DNA from: Branchiostoma floridae
Lineage: Eukaryota > Chordata > Leptocardii > Amphioxiformes > Branchiostomatidae
Direction: 5' to 3'
Assembly (NCBI RefSeq): GCF_000003815.2
Contig: NC_049981.1
Span: forward strand, 27,179,785 to 27,243,784
DNA: 64,000 bases
Shown one piece after another: positions 35,455 through 49,500 of this stretch. The first letter of the stretch is position 1, and every line of letters starts with the position of its first letter. The position numbers were made by a program, and so were the translations under genes. Below the pieces are notes generated by a model, which was not told where the DNA came from, searched no databases, and saw only the letters and a program-made list of their open reading frames with translations.

Positions 35455-37320
35455 GGTTATGAATTGGCCCCATTGGCCGTAGGTCGGCGTAGAATCTAAT
35501 GAAGTAAAATCTTCAAGCAGGCTGTGACAGGGCCAATTGACGGTAAGGATGTCTGTTTCGTAAGAAGACAGTAGGCACATGCACAACCAACCAAAGAAGA
35601 CCCCGTTTGTGAACGTACAACGAACGTACAGGGTAATACTGTCGCATTTGATTTATTCTCAGCTAGCTACAAAAAGCTGTATTGAAAATACTGATGATGT
35701 ATTCCGTGTGCCTTAGGGAATACCCATAAAAGTGACTTGTGGTAGCTGCCTCGTACCTGCTAGGCATCTTGAAAACGTGTTATAGTCCCTTTGGGTAATG
35801 CAGACTACTTATATTAGACCAAATAGCATACAGTGGAATGACGTGATGGAGAATGTCAACCAAATCTGGCTTGCTTTTTCCGGGAGATGCACTCAATCCA
35901 CGTGGACCTAAATCGCAAAATGCGGAAAAATGTCATCTAATTCACCGGAAGTGCAAGCAGTAATGTCAGATTTCGACATTTACGCTTCTTATCGCTGTCC
36001 CAATATTGGTGAGTAAATGTGGAGGGGGACCTTTCCGTCCTATGGATTCAATCTTCCCCACGGCGAGAAGTCTAAATGTCACTTTAGAGTGCTCTCGCAA
36101 AGTAACACTGATGCGCTGATCATGTAAAGGTAAATAGTTACGCAACGTAGCCCTCAATGCCAAACTCCCAGTAAACATTCCTTGTATTCCGGGAGCCAGA
36201 TGCTTTAAAAATGTTACGAATTCGCCTTTCATGCAGGCCATGTGAGAAAAACACAAACATTTAGTATTTCGAATTCGGATCTATTAAGGAGCAAGTTATT
36301 ACTATTAAACGTCAAAACTTGAAAAGAAGAAAGGAATAGGCAAAACAAGCATACTGTGAGATCTTGAAAGAAAGCAATAAACTAAATTCAATATTATGCT
36401 AGGAAATGTCAGATCTGATACCCTGGAGATCTAATTTGAATAAAAAGAATTGAGGGCAATTTTTAAAGAAATTACTTTATGTCTTTATTTATGACATTTA
36501 GATGATAACATTTCAATCCTGGTGATCAGTGAAGAGTACAATAAATCTGTACTAAAATAGACCTGGAGTAGACCTGCTGATCTAAAAATATTACAGCAGC
36601 ATCAAGGGTGTATAAACTTAAACAATTCCTTTCTTCCTTTATCAACAACTGTAGAGAGTTGGCTATTGCAAATAAAATGCATCTCGTCATTTGTACAACT
36701 CAAGTAACCTGGTACTGCCTGATATCAAGAGGGTCATGCAAAAGTAATCATTGCTAAATTTGTGGGATTTATTCATTTCTGTGTTATTGTTTGAGATGCT
36801 GCAATATTATTGAATCTCCTTGACACAAGAATTAGAGTACAATTGATTACCTGGAAGGAGATCTGAAAGCAGGTGATACATATGACTGGGTATACGTGTA
36901 AAGCAGCATAAAATTGCACAAGCCTAGGAACATACATATGCACAATTGCAATTGTACAATCAGAATCGGTTTGTACAGTTCAGTAGACGTTGTGTGTGTT
37001 TTGATTTACCATCTAATGCCAACACTGTTTCTAGCTGGGGGAATCCTCTGTGTAGCAACAATTAAGAGATTTAAGTTTTATGTTTTTGGTCATTAAATGT
37101 TTACTAGTTGAATCTTATTGATATGCATAATTATTAAGCAAATGTTCAACTCGGGCCAATTTAAATTTTTAAGGATATACATCATTATCCTTCAGGATAT
37201 AAATGGCTATAATCATTATAAATGTACAAATGCCATCAGCCTTAAAGATTGAAAACATTCTTCATACATGTATGTTGTAAAATCAATGTTATACAAAACT
37301 CTAAGTTGAAAGAGTGGTGG
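35455..37320. other. No gene seen; includes the 3' flank/UTR of the lectin receptor
   Basis: The 3' UTR of the minus-strand lectin gene should lie below 37322. Minus-strand AATAAA matches occur at 36773-36768 and 36489-36484; neither can be chosen from sequence alone. Confidence 0.3.
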
Positions 37321-37321
37321 T

Positions 37322-37548
37322 CTATGCTGAGGTATCTCCACCGATGTTTGACATGGTAACTACATCTGTACCAGAGCTATAGAGGGCATTATCAAATCCG
37401 ACGGCTCCCCCACTGTCCATGTTCTTCAGTAGGGGAGGGGAGCCTGCCCTTCCCCGCAGAACAAACCAACCAATGGCTATCCCCAGGGCAAGGACAAAAA
37501 CGACGGCCAGCAGGATAGCAACAGTGGCACCTGTGTCCAGACCTCCGC
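37322..37548 (-). CDS. Transmembrane and cytoplasmic tail exon (FDNALY motif)
   Basis: Terminal exon. GGGLDTG is followed by a hydrophobic segment ATVAILLAVVFVLALGIAIG-WFVL, an Arg stop-transfer (RGR) and a 44-residue tail with PPLLKN and GFDNALYSSG, ending at TAG 37324-37322. FDNALY (37396-37379) fits the FxNxxY endocytosis signal and resembles the FENTLY signal in the tail of the mammalian macrophage mannose receptor. It predicts clathrin-mediated uptake. Confidence 0.9.
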
Positions 37549-40500
37549 CTGCAAGAAAGAAAAGGTGTGCAGACTTAGACATCTGGCCTGCTACTAAGTA
37601 TGTACAATGTCATGTAATATCAGCTCAGAGGAGAACAATAGATAGTTGTGTTTTTAATTACCAGAGTGATCAACCTAGAGGTATTGCAGAGTGGAACTCC
37701 ATTGCCACCAGTACATAATTAGAGGCATCCTCATTAGACAGATTTAATCAATACTTGCATCTAGATGTGCAAAGGTTAGGTGTGACAGGCCCTTTGGTGT
37801 AACATAACCAGCTGCTTAAATGTACCTATGAAGCTGGTGTGCAGGATTTCTGCATTCTAACAAAAGATCACCTGTGATGAGTTACCATATTTTATCTACA
37901 CAAAATTAAAGCCAATGCTGAGAAATGAACTGAATAGTGAAAGTTGTAATTATTATTTTACTATATTCTGAATTATGAAGGTAGCCCAGCTTAAAGTATT
38001 TTTTCTAATAAAATGAATCATAACAATTGTGACAATGTGAAATTCATATCACAGTATCATCATTTTGTCTCTATGATGGAAAAACAGCTCCCCACCATTT
38101 TGCTTCTGAGGTGAGGCATTGCCATCGCCGGTGTAGACAACAGGAGGGCGCTGGGTGCCGGTGACAGGCCTGATAGGGGTGGGGGTCCGTGTCTGGGGTC
38201 TCTGTGAGCTCTGTGTGCTGGGGGTTCTTGTGGTCACTGTGCTCACCGTAGACATGGTTCCTGATGTGGGGTAGACTGGATTCCCATCTGGGACTGTGAT
38301 CATAAAAGATAATTAATGATAAGTTTGTTGCAAATTTGTGCCTGAAGGGTAAGCCCACAGCAAGTAAATTTTATGGATGACATCAGCGCGCGCATTAATT
38401 TTCGCCTGATTTCAGAAGAAAAAAAAAGAATTTTTTTCTTTTGCAGGGATGGTCAACATGACGATAAAGTACCAAAACGAGCAAATACACTGTGTTGTAG
38501 CCCTACGGCCACATGAGCTACGGCCACATGAGCTACGGGACAAGTGAGTGAGTGAGAGTGAGTAGCCTTATAATTGTACTTGTAGAAGTGACACTTGCGA
38601 GGTACCCAGGACTGTAGTTGTAAAAATGAAAGTTATTGGATAGTTGTAAAAGTGACACTAATATGGAAGCCATGAGTGTGGTTACCAACTTTGTTGGTGA
38701 TGCCAGCCAACCACACTAGTGCCATTTTTACCACACCAGTACATGTCTTGAATACAGGAATGAATGCCTTGTTGGCTCTGATACCATGTTTTGTCCCTTT
38801 GATTTTTTCTACAAGAGTCATCACAACTTTATGGTGCCTATTTTTGAAAATGTAGCCATCTTGTATTTTTTACCCATCCTGTTTTTTTTCGCCCTATCGC
38901 ACCATTTTCGCAGTCTGCAGAAGATGTCATCCATAAAATTTACTTGCTGTGACCTAATTGAAAATAAGAAGACAAATGCATTTGATGAATAATAATGACA
39001 GTATCATATCATGTAAATTTGTCATTAAATCTGATTTCTAAATTCTCTGAAATAAAAAAAAGGTTATCAAACAGTTCCTGCCAGGCTGAGCTTTGCCTTA
39101 AGCACACATGCATTCACATCATCCCTATGATAAAGAATGCAGCATGATCTAAACATATTTTTGAAAATTATATGTGTCTGATAATAGTTGATGCAGTGAG
39201 TGTAATTTGATAGCAATACAATTGCTTGTTCATGAGAGATATGTGAACTCTTCGTTGCCATTGTCCCAAATGATTGTGCTCTGGTGAGAGCAGATTTTGC
39301 TGGAGTTTGGAAAGGGGCCAATCCTACAGATTGAAGAAGTCATAACAACTTGTGCATGCTCCTTACTTATTGGAGTCTTGCAGACGTATCCCCTCTGTGC
39401 GTAGCACTCCTTGTCATTCCACTTGCCATCCCTGTACATCTCCACGCAGTTTTCTGGCTCTATGGTCGTGTCTTCTGGGTCGTTGTTGTTGTTGTTGTTA
39501 GGCTCATCCTTTGCCCAGTTGGTGTAGGCAATGGCTGATCCATCGTACCAGACAAATGACTCTACAATGATGACAGAAAAAAGGATCCAATCGTAAAACA
39601 AGGAATGTACAGATTCTAGAATGTAAGACAGAAAACTTTGTTTTATCCTGAAATTCATTCTTATGGTAATATGTGTTACATATGAATTAGTTTCATTCCT
39701 GTCAAAAATAAAGAATAAAAAAGTGCTTTCTAGTATCAGCGTAGGAAATCTTGGTTTTGACAGCATTTTTTAAAATTTACTATGTATGTCACTTTGTATG
39801 TTTTTAACTGTACATATGTAATGTGTAAATATGTATGTGACCACAGGAAGAATAGCCTCTGAGGAGGCTAAATGTGGATCATAATAAACTCAAACTCAAA
39901 CTCAAACTCAAGTATCAATGAATATTTTTGCCATAAGCACAACGTTGATGAAGTTTGTAAGAAAATTTGGTATCACATTGTGTACGTAGCCCAAATATCT
40001 GGCCATGTGGTTCTGAGACAATTATGCAAGAGCCCAAACTATACATTTTAGGGATGAAAACAGCCAAAATACTCAAAATAAGAAATCAAAGTAACATGCT
40101 TTTTCCAATGGCTCCACCACTGAAAATTATTGAGCATACATGTATGCCAAAATGGTAGATATATTTTCACAAGCTGCCTGAACTATCATGGAATTGCAGA
40201 TGAAGAGAAGGGTGTTGCTTACGATATCTGTCTTTGTACATGCCAATCCAGACGTTGTTCCTCAGCCCACGGTGTACAAACCCACGAATCTCTGTCTCAT
40301 CGTGGATGCTTGCCAACTGTCCTCCCCTGTTCAGGCACTCAAATACAGCCTCATACCAGGTGACCTGGACAGAATGGAAGACATAGTTATCAGTATGTAT
40401 TTGTCTGTTTGGTTAATTGCCTTGATCATGATGTACATTGTAACACAGGTTTAATGTGACTGAAGAGTACAATAAAAAGTCAATACAAGCTGTATATCCG

Positions 40501-43500
40501 GACACATCTACATAATGTACTTAAGCCATTCACACCATTATGGACCTCTACTCTTTTCAAGAGGTCATGTAATTGTCTTTTTCTAATGAATAAGCATGTT
40601 TTTTTAGTCATGGATCATTCAATATTGAATGCACATGGAGCATTCAATATGAAATTTTCCATGATGCAATATTGAATGCTCAATGACGCTAATATAAACA
40701 ACATTCAATGCTATCTGGCCCATTCCTCTGAGCACACCTGTTTTGCAGGGTCCTCGCCTTGCTCCACATAGAAACAGCTGGAACCTATGGAGAACCAGGA
40801 GATGTCTGGGCAGTGGCCAGGAACTGGGTACGGAGTAGGTGGCGGTATGTCTGTTGATTAGAAGAAAATATGGAAATAAAACATTCATCCTAATTTCTGT
40901 GATAATGTGGTATGAAATTGAAGGTAGTGAGACTTACATTGTATGTACTGATTCCCAATTGCAAAACAGTGACACTATAGGTTTAAAAAGCAAACCTGAT
41001 GTAGTCTTGCAGACGTAGGGTAGCTTGGTTTCACACTGGATATCATCCCATCTTCCGTCATACTCAATTGCCACACAACCTTCACCGACGTCCCTACTCG
41101 GCTCATTCTCACCCCACCTTGTGTACAGCACAGGCCAGCTGTCATCCCAGCGGTACACTCCGGGACTCTGGGAAAATAACAAACAACATTGCAAACATTG
41201 CCTCCAGAGAAGGATATTCCTTTTGTGTCCTAACATTTATTACTGTCAGTGAGCATTTGAACAGCAGGAATCTATTAGGACAGTATAAATATTTCCAACA
41301 CAAGGGAAGGCAATAAAGTGCTCAGTGAGGAGTGTGTCAGTATACTACCAAGTTGAACTTGAAATTTATGCCATTCCAAGTACATGTAAACTGCTTAATA
41401 GAAATACAACCTTGACAGAGGTCTGGAAAATCTGACAATTAATACATCAAGTAAGTAATACTGTAAATGCAGAAATGTTTATGGTAGATTAATGTTTGCA
41501 GTTTTCGCGGTAACCACTTCACCGCGAACTTAAAACCACCGCGAACATTTTTCTATAATGGTATTAGACTGCAGTCTATGGTGTTACCGCAAAATTAAAA
41601 CCACCGCGAGAAGTCATTTTTCCCGCTACCGCGAAATTAAATCCCCGCAAACTTAAATGCATTTACAGTAAGTACTAGAAATGCAGCTCACATCCATATC
41701 TGAGAGGCCGATCCAAGCCTTCCCCTTAACAGCAGCCTTGAAGAAGTTCTCCTCATAGATGTCGGCAACACTGGCCAGGCGGGACCTCATGGAGCGGCAC
41801 CCCTCGCGGGCCTGAGGCCAGCCTTCCTGGGTATTCCTCACCAGCTGATAACAGCCATTACGCCAAGACACAAAGCCCGGGATCGTGCAAGGGGTGACTG
41901 GAGACTGGGTCGCTATGGTTTCTTTTGGGAACAGACATTGACATCATGATAATCATATATTATCATGGTAATTACAATTATTGTAATTTGCAATTTTAGA
42001 GAGAAAAGGATGACAATATTGTACTTAATGTATCTATTCAGATACATGATCTATATCATCATGTCATGAAAAGGATTTCATTGGAAAGGCTGCCATACTG
42101 GTGTCCCTACATGCTTCCCATGAAATATCAGTGTCTTTGACCACATTAAAAGCAGCAAGCTGAATCCATTCAGACACATCATCTTAATTTCTTACCCTTC
42201 TAATAGCTATTCATTTATCTACATGCAGTTATCATAAAATTGTAGTGATATGGTCTATGGTCTAATACCATAATTTTATTTGAAAATTAGTGAAAATAGT
42301 ACACACTACCTACCAGGAGATCGTTCACAGACATATTTCTTGGCAGTTGCACAGTCCAGATCGTTCCACTTGCCAACATTGTCCTGCACGAACATTTCCG
42401 CACAGTCCTCGCCGGTAGCATGAGCATTGTTAGGCTCGCCAGGATTCCACATACTGGGCAAAATGTACAACATGGTCATTACAATCTGAAGAAATACAGA
42501 AGTTTGGTCAATACAAATTTGTTTTGGTGTCATTGTAAGCTGGTTTAAAACCATAATGAAGTCATTACACAGATGCTTCATGTCACATAACAAGCATCGT
42601 AACTTTTTTCTTTCCTTTATAGGAACTTCCCTGAAGTGTCCCAAAGCTATATTACAAATGCCCCAAAGTAAAAAACTGGACTAATTGCCTTAATCATGAG
42701 ATTTCATGGATTTTAATGTGGCATCACACTTCATTAAAGAATGGACATGATAAAAAAATCCATCATATGTGGCCCAAATCTTCTACTAATGTTTCAGTCA
42801 GTTCACTTTGCTGCCAGCCTGGGTACCATCTGGAAAGTAGTTTGCTCTGGCGTTCATTATACAGTCGCTTCTAGCTATGTTTGTTTTTTTGACATTCATT
42901 ATACACTAAAAGTATATATATCGCCTCTCTACTGTTCTGTCTGGGAACCTTGGCCATGTTAACGTCTGGAATTGTCCAAATTTTGGACGAGGGCACTGCT
43001 TGGTCCCTACACATGAGCGAATTAAAGAATGGGTTCTCCAGCATTCGTTCGAATAGGCGTTTCAACAAGGGCCTGTTGTCATCGAACGAGCGCTCTAGAA
43101 CCCATTCCTAAATTTGCTCATTTAACTGACGTTACCACCAAACGGTTTGAAAGTGCATGTCTCCAGACGGATAGCAGGAGCAAACATAGGAGCAAACTAA
43201 TATCCGGATGGTACCCAGGCTACTTTGCTGCTTGGTGTCATCCAGGAATACAATCATATGACATGAAAGATTATGATTTTTGCCGCCTCACCTGACTGCT
43301 TGATCATAGGGTGTGCCGTCCACCCACACAAAGTTTGTCTCTGACGGGATATCATGCAGTCCAATCCAGTACTGGCCTCCGTTGTTGGGTATCAGCTGGG
43401 ACATGAATTGCTGAGGAGAGATGAATTGTTGTGCTATAATTTAGTTCCTTATCTATTGGTTTGGCTACAATTGGACACGCACAGTCTGGGCTGCAAAGTT

Positions 43501-46500
43501 AGACTGTGGCTATTACAAAGGGCTGGTTCCTTTGACAAAGGCAATACAAAATTTGATGTACATGTAATATGATAAAAATTATTGACATTAGAACTGGTCA
43601 AACAGTGAAAGACACAATTTCTTACCTATTACTTTATTTCAACACTGTCTTGAGAATTTGTTACCCCCACATTCATCGTTCTGGGTCCGAAGCAGAAAGT
43701 TTTCCTTGGCTAATCTATTTTGTACCTTACAGACAAGGGGCATTTACTGAGACAGTTGGTTGAGAAAAGGGTTTGATGATCTCTAATTGGGGAAGTGGCT
43801 CCGCCTGAAAGCACCTGTGACGTCTAATGAGGAAGTTCAAAAGGCTTTTTCTAGAATCTTACAGGGTCATTAGCTGCCACGCTCCATTGTACCATAGTGG
43901 TTAATGAACCATTACTCTGTAAGGTCTTTGATGTTAGATTTGGAAAAGCCGATCATAGATCATCATATCTTTTCATTCCAGCTAACTCATCCCTTATCTG
44001 TAGGTAATGTGGCCAGGGTAGGGCTGGGTACCGGTACAGAACATTCAGGTCCAGGTCCGGTTCAGGTCCAAAGGATCAGGTCCAGGTCCGGACCTGAACC
44101 TGGACCTGATGCAGTATGACTCATACCAATGGTCCATTTCACTACAAAGAAATCTGTTTGGTGGAGTATTAGACTTACACTGGCGTTTTAAAATCCTACA
44201 ACGCTAACTGCACCAGTATGATTGGCTGTAAACCTTGGTAGAAATTACTATAAACTCTACTCTACTTCACTCTTGTTATTTTCTTCCACCTGCAAGCGTC
44301 AAAACGTGTGAATGCCTTATAAAATAATCTGTTAATTTTCTAATCGGTCCAACATCCGGTCCACCTATTTTTTTCAGGTCCGTTTTTTCTGGACCGGTCC
44401 AATAAGAAAAACCGGTTTTGTACCGGTACGCTGTACCGATACCCAGCCCTAGGCCAGGGTGCTTTCAGTCTGATACACAATTCTTAGAGATCATCACAGT
44501 CCGTTCATCAATCAAGCAAGAGCCAAGCTTAGAGACATATTTGCTTAGTGTCATATTTTAAGAAAGCCAGGTATTGCTGTAATCAGCAGCTGGAGAAAAG
44601 ACATTTTACAACCCCCTGATTACAACTAGGACCTAAACTGATGAATCCCATAGGCTACAATTTTCTTCTATTTTAGATTTTGAAAATAAAAGATTGCAAA
44701 ATGTTGTCATGTATATTCTGAAGGCATGACAGGGCTTCTGACTCACCTGTTCTGCAGTTGTGGTGATGCTGGTAAGGTCTGCCATGTAGGCACCACAGGC
44801 TGTTCTTGCTGAGCTCCAGTCTTTCTGGTCTTCAAAGACTTTGTAACAGGACTGCTGATAGGATAGCCATCCACCAGGGCAGGCGGTCTCAGCTGTGAAG
44901 GTGTGACAATTGGTACATTTGTAAGTCTTTCAGTAAAACACTGAGTCTCATTCTAACACTTATTTCACAATCTCTATTACTAGATGTTAAATGCCTTGTT
45001 TAAAATCAATCTCTTGATTAAGAAATTTTTAAGCACTGACACATTTGAATCTTAAGCTGTTGCAATGACCTCCCTATTATATCTGTTCAAAATTTACACT
45101 ATTACACACGCATACAAGTGTGCACATACCTATATGTAATTATAACATATAATGTGTCACTTTGAATTTTGGTAATAATATTGTCTTTGATCTTTACAAC
45201 AGTTTTATCTATGTGCGACATATGTTATTGTATCATCACTACAAGTTATACAAACATTTGTAGTCCTGACAGATGAAGCCCCGATTTTGCTCGCATCGTT
45301 CATCATTCCACCTTCCTACGTTGTCTTCTAGTACATACATCTCCACACACTCTTCTACCTGTGGCAAACATGGTAAAAGTCTTTGTGTAAGTCTATTGTA
45401 ATGGTTAGCGGTATCTAAAAATCTGAACATAATACATATACAATGTACGTTCTAAAGTATACATGAAATATCAAATAAGAAATACACTATACTGATTCTC
45501 TCTTATCATACTCTCTACTAAAATACAATACCGGTGCTAATTGAGGTAGGATCTGAGACCTAACAAAAGCTAAGATATACATCATACAACTCTTGCCCAT
45601 CTTGAAAGTTTTTAAAACAAGTTGGATTAAGTTAATTATCATTTTTCAATATGTATCACAAACTAGCACAGATAATCTTTGTCTAAAATCAGGTTGATGG
45701 ATAATCAATCTCTTCTATATTTCAGGTTTTGTGAAGTAAAAGATAAGCAAAAAACGTACATTAGAGTTCCAGTCATTAGGTTCACCATTGACCCAGTTTG
45801 TGAAGGAGACAGGGTGCCCAGAGGTCCACAGGAACATGTGCTGATTGACCTGCTCGGACATTCCAATCCACAGGTTGTCTTCTCTTGCACTGTACGGCCA
45901 CAGCTGGGCATTCAAGAAAGCTGCACAGAGAAATGTGATATCATGACGTTCCTTCATCTCTTTTGGGTTTGTCTGTATTGGATAATTATATATACTTGAC
46001 GTGTGTATGAAGTATAAACTGCCTTTGGCATAACACCTGCCTGTATACTTTACTGGGGTGTGTTATTTCTAAAAGAACCAGGAGAAAATCAACTTTCACT
46101 GACTCAGAGATGTCATCCATGACCTGAAGTTGAAATGGCCTGTGCATAACTTAACTAGAAATCTTTAAAAAAAAAACACTTGACAAGAACAGACCTTGCT
46201 CAAACTCGTTGTCGATGGCAACAAGGTTAGAATACTGTCCCTGGCCCTGACAGAATGTCCGAGCTGCAGTCCAGTTCATCTTGTTAGAGTTCTGCAACAG
46301 GTAGAAAGAATGATAACCAGTTTTAAAACCTGATGGTCAGGCTTTGCTGGCAATGTGCTCCTAGTGGGAATCATAACCAGTTGACTTTGACTATTCAAAT
46401 CATAAAAAACAGCTTATTTCATATGAAAACAATTTGAAGTTTAGAACTTTGGAACACGATACTAAAAATGTGATGACATCCATGGAACTGATTTCAAATC

Positions 46501-49500
46501 CTGAATTTTATGCACATTCCAAAAGTTAACCGCCCTGCCCTCAATTATATGCTGACTTGCAAACACTTTTCCCAAGGAGGTTAAATTTTCCGTTACACAC
46601 CTCAATCCAGTAGCACTTGTTTCCATACTCTATCCAGCCAGGTTGACAGGTGCCCTTCCATGGGTCCGTGTGGGGAGGCATGGTAAGTGGAACAGCCGGT
46701 CTCTTGCAGATAAAGCCGTTAGGAGCTCCACAGTTTGCATCATTCCATGATCCTAATGTACAGTATCAAAGTGAAGAGGAAAGATGTTTTCTTCGATCCA
46801 GCAGCTTTACAGGGTCTGTCTCAAGTGCATTCTAATAAATGTTCATCACATACATGTATGGATGAAAAATCATACATGCAGAAGTATTGCAAATGATGGG
46901 CAGTAGACCTAATTATAGTTAAGTAAGAGGTATCATAACAAAAATGTAGAATGTTGATATTTTTTCACTTTTATTGTACCATTCTCACCAAAGACTATTA
47001 ACAAAGAGTTAACTTCTTTCTCATTGACACATGGTACAAACACAGCTTTCAATACAGTTTGATTGATTCTTTTAAAAAATGTTAAATTTGCAAACAACCA
47101 AACCAACCAACATTCAATTGCAACTTCTACTATAATGTTACATCCAGCAATAGTTCTGTGAGGGGAAAAGTTGAGTGCCATGATGAAACGTACTACATTG
47201 ATTTCATTACTGATACATACCTGTACCCTTGTAAATCTCTCCACACTGTTCTTCACCAAAACTGTCATTGGGCTCCCCATCGTTCCAGTTGAGATAGACA
47301 TATGGGGAGTTGTCAGACCAGCTGAATGGTGCAGAAGATTAAATAAGCATGTTGCTCATGGTAAATTCTCAGGGGAGAATACTGCTGGCTGTGATATATG
47401 GACACTATACAGATTCCTTCAGGATCATATGAGCCTTAGATAAATGGTGTAATTAAACCTGGTACGTTCATCAATACTGTCTCAAGGGCTGTTTCATTTT
47501 GGCTCCCTGCGGGATTGATGCACAAGACTGCCTTTTAGTCAAGTGCCAATGCATACAGTTGTTAATTTTGTGTAGTACAATGACAGAATGAGGTACTGTA
47601 GATGTAGCTAGTTTTGAATACCTTTGTGGTGCTGAAACATGAACCATAAAAAAATCCAGGACTTGATGTGGGAATTATTCTACATTTGCTGCAAATGTTT
47701 TGGCTTTCTGGTTGCTTGACATATTTCTGATGGTTATATAAAGTAGACAAGATAATCTATTCTGAATGATTTTTATCAATATCAAACATGTTCAACTCAT
47801 GCTTACATGTGCATGTTAAAGACAACAGATATAGTTCAACTCATGGATAAAGGCAAACTAGCATTATCACCATTATATCAAAGTGATAAATGGTTATTGA
47901 AGACTGAATAGCAGTATCAACAACCTTACAAGTTATAGCTTGTAATAACACTATCAAAGAGCATGTATTGTAGCAATATAGGAAAGGAAATGTAATCAAA
48001 TTCTCAAAGGGAGAAGTTCTAAAGGTAAGGCAATAAGATGACGTCTTCAACAAATGATATGTAACAGAATAGTTTGTCTTCTAGTAATCTTACCTGACTA
48101 ATATAATTCATTTTGTTATCAATGTAACAACATCAAATGCTAGGGTTTACCTTAAAAGCCCTCATTTAGGATTTTCCTTCCCTATTAAATGCATTACGCA
48201 GGAGCTCTTGATCTCAACTCTTCAATCCCAAGAGGATTTTGTTGCCAAAAGAATTGAATTTGTACAATAGAAAGTGCATTTCTATTCCTGTGAATATTTT
48301 TTCTCCTGATAACAGGTAATTACACAGCAAGAGGATCAATTTGAGAGCCGTGAATTCATTCAACTTTGCCAGGATTTCATTTTTCAGTAGAATAGAAAGT
48401 GTCTTAATTTCACGGTTACATGTACCAGTCTATGACATACTTCTACTAACTAAAGTGCGATGCAAGACAGAGCACATGTTTGCGGTGTGATGAGTTTGTA
48501 GTGAGAGCAAAAACTGTGAGAATAAAAACCATGATTAACACTGTAGTCTGAACTTCATACCTGTAGATCTGGTTCACACCATACTCTCGAATTCCAAGCC
48601 AGAAGGTGTTGATTCTGGACCGGAAAATCTAGACACAGGGAAAAAGTAATTTCTCATTAATGACTACTAACCTTTTTAGAAGCTTACACATGGACCTTTG
48701 GACATCCTTGTTTTGTGAAACCTTTGTGATTGTTTCAACCTGATAGTTTTACATCCAATTATTATCTCTTCATTACCATGATATGTGCTGTATGTAACCA
48801 AATAAGATGCACATGTCAGATATAAGCTTTTCTACCTTTATTTCTTGTAAGACAAACATACATTTACCAAAGACCCTATTTCAGAAATGCATATGAAACA
48901 AGGTATTGACCAAAGAGGAGAAGAGGAGTGATTGAGATAAGATATTTCCCAAGAAACCATAAATTTTTAATTACGTGCAGAGAGTTGTATATGGACGCAC
49001 TACTGCGGTTGTGCTAGGTGCTGTGTAATAAAGTCTCAAAGACTCAAAGCATGCTTTGAACTTCTTTGACATATAATCTAGTTTGATCTGTAACTAAATG
49101 ATTTCTGTATTTTACCCAAGGCATGTTTTGAAGATTACTGCGATTGTCAGCATCATTTTTCATCAGCTGTATGATCTAATCTGCATCACTCGTACTCCCC
49201 TGGAGATGTCTGCCATGTACAGAAGTGTCCTACATACCTTACTGATATCACTCTAACCGTGAATAAAACGATTGCTTATGAACAAATTACATTTCTGAAG
49301 ATGAAGTCCTGTTCGTCTGGGGTGTTGATGGAAGTGAGATCTGCGCCGGCCAGGAGACAGGTCTGTCGCGCTGGCAGCCAGCCCATCAGGTTGGTGTCGT
49401 TGAAATGGTAACAAGATCCTCCGTATGACACCCAGTTAGGGTCTCCATCACAGTAGCTATCTGCAATGAGCAGATAAAAAACAATTCATATATTCTGGTG

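Noticed and set aside
46933-47301. 122-codon minus frame
   Set aside because: It is out of frame with the CTLD4 exon 47321-47221, whose splice sites and EPN motif are clear.
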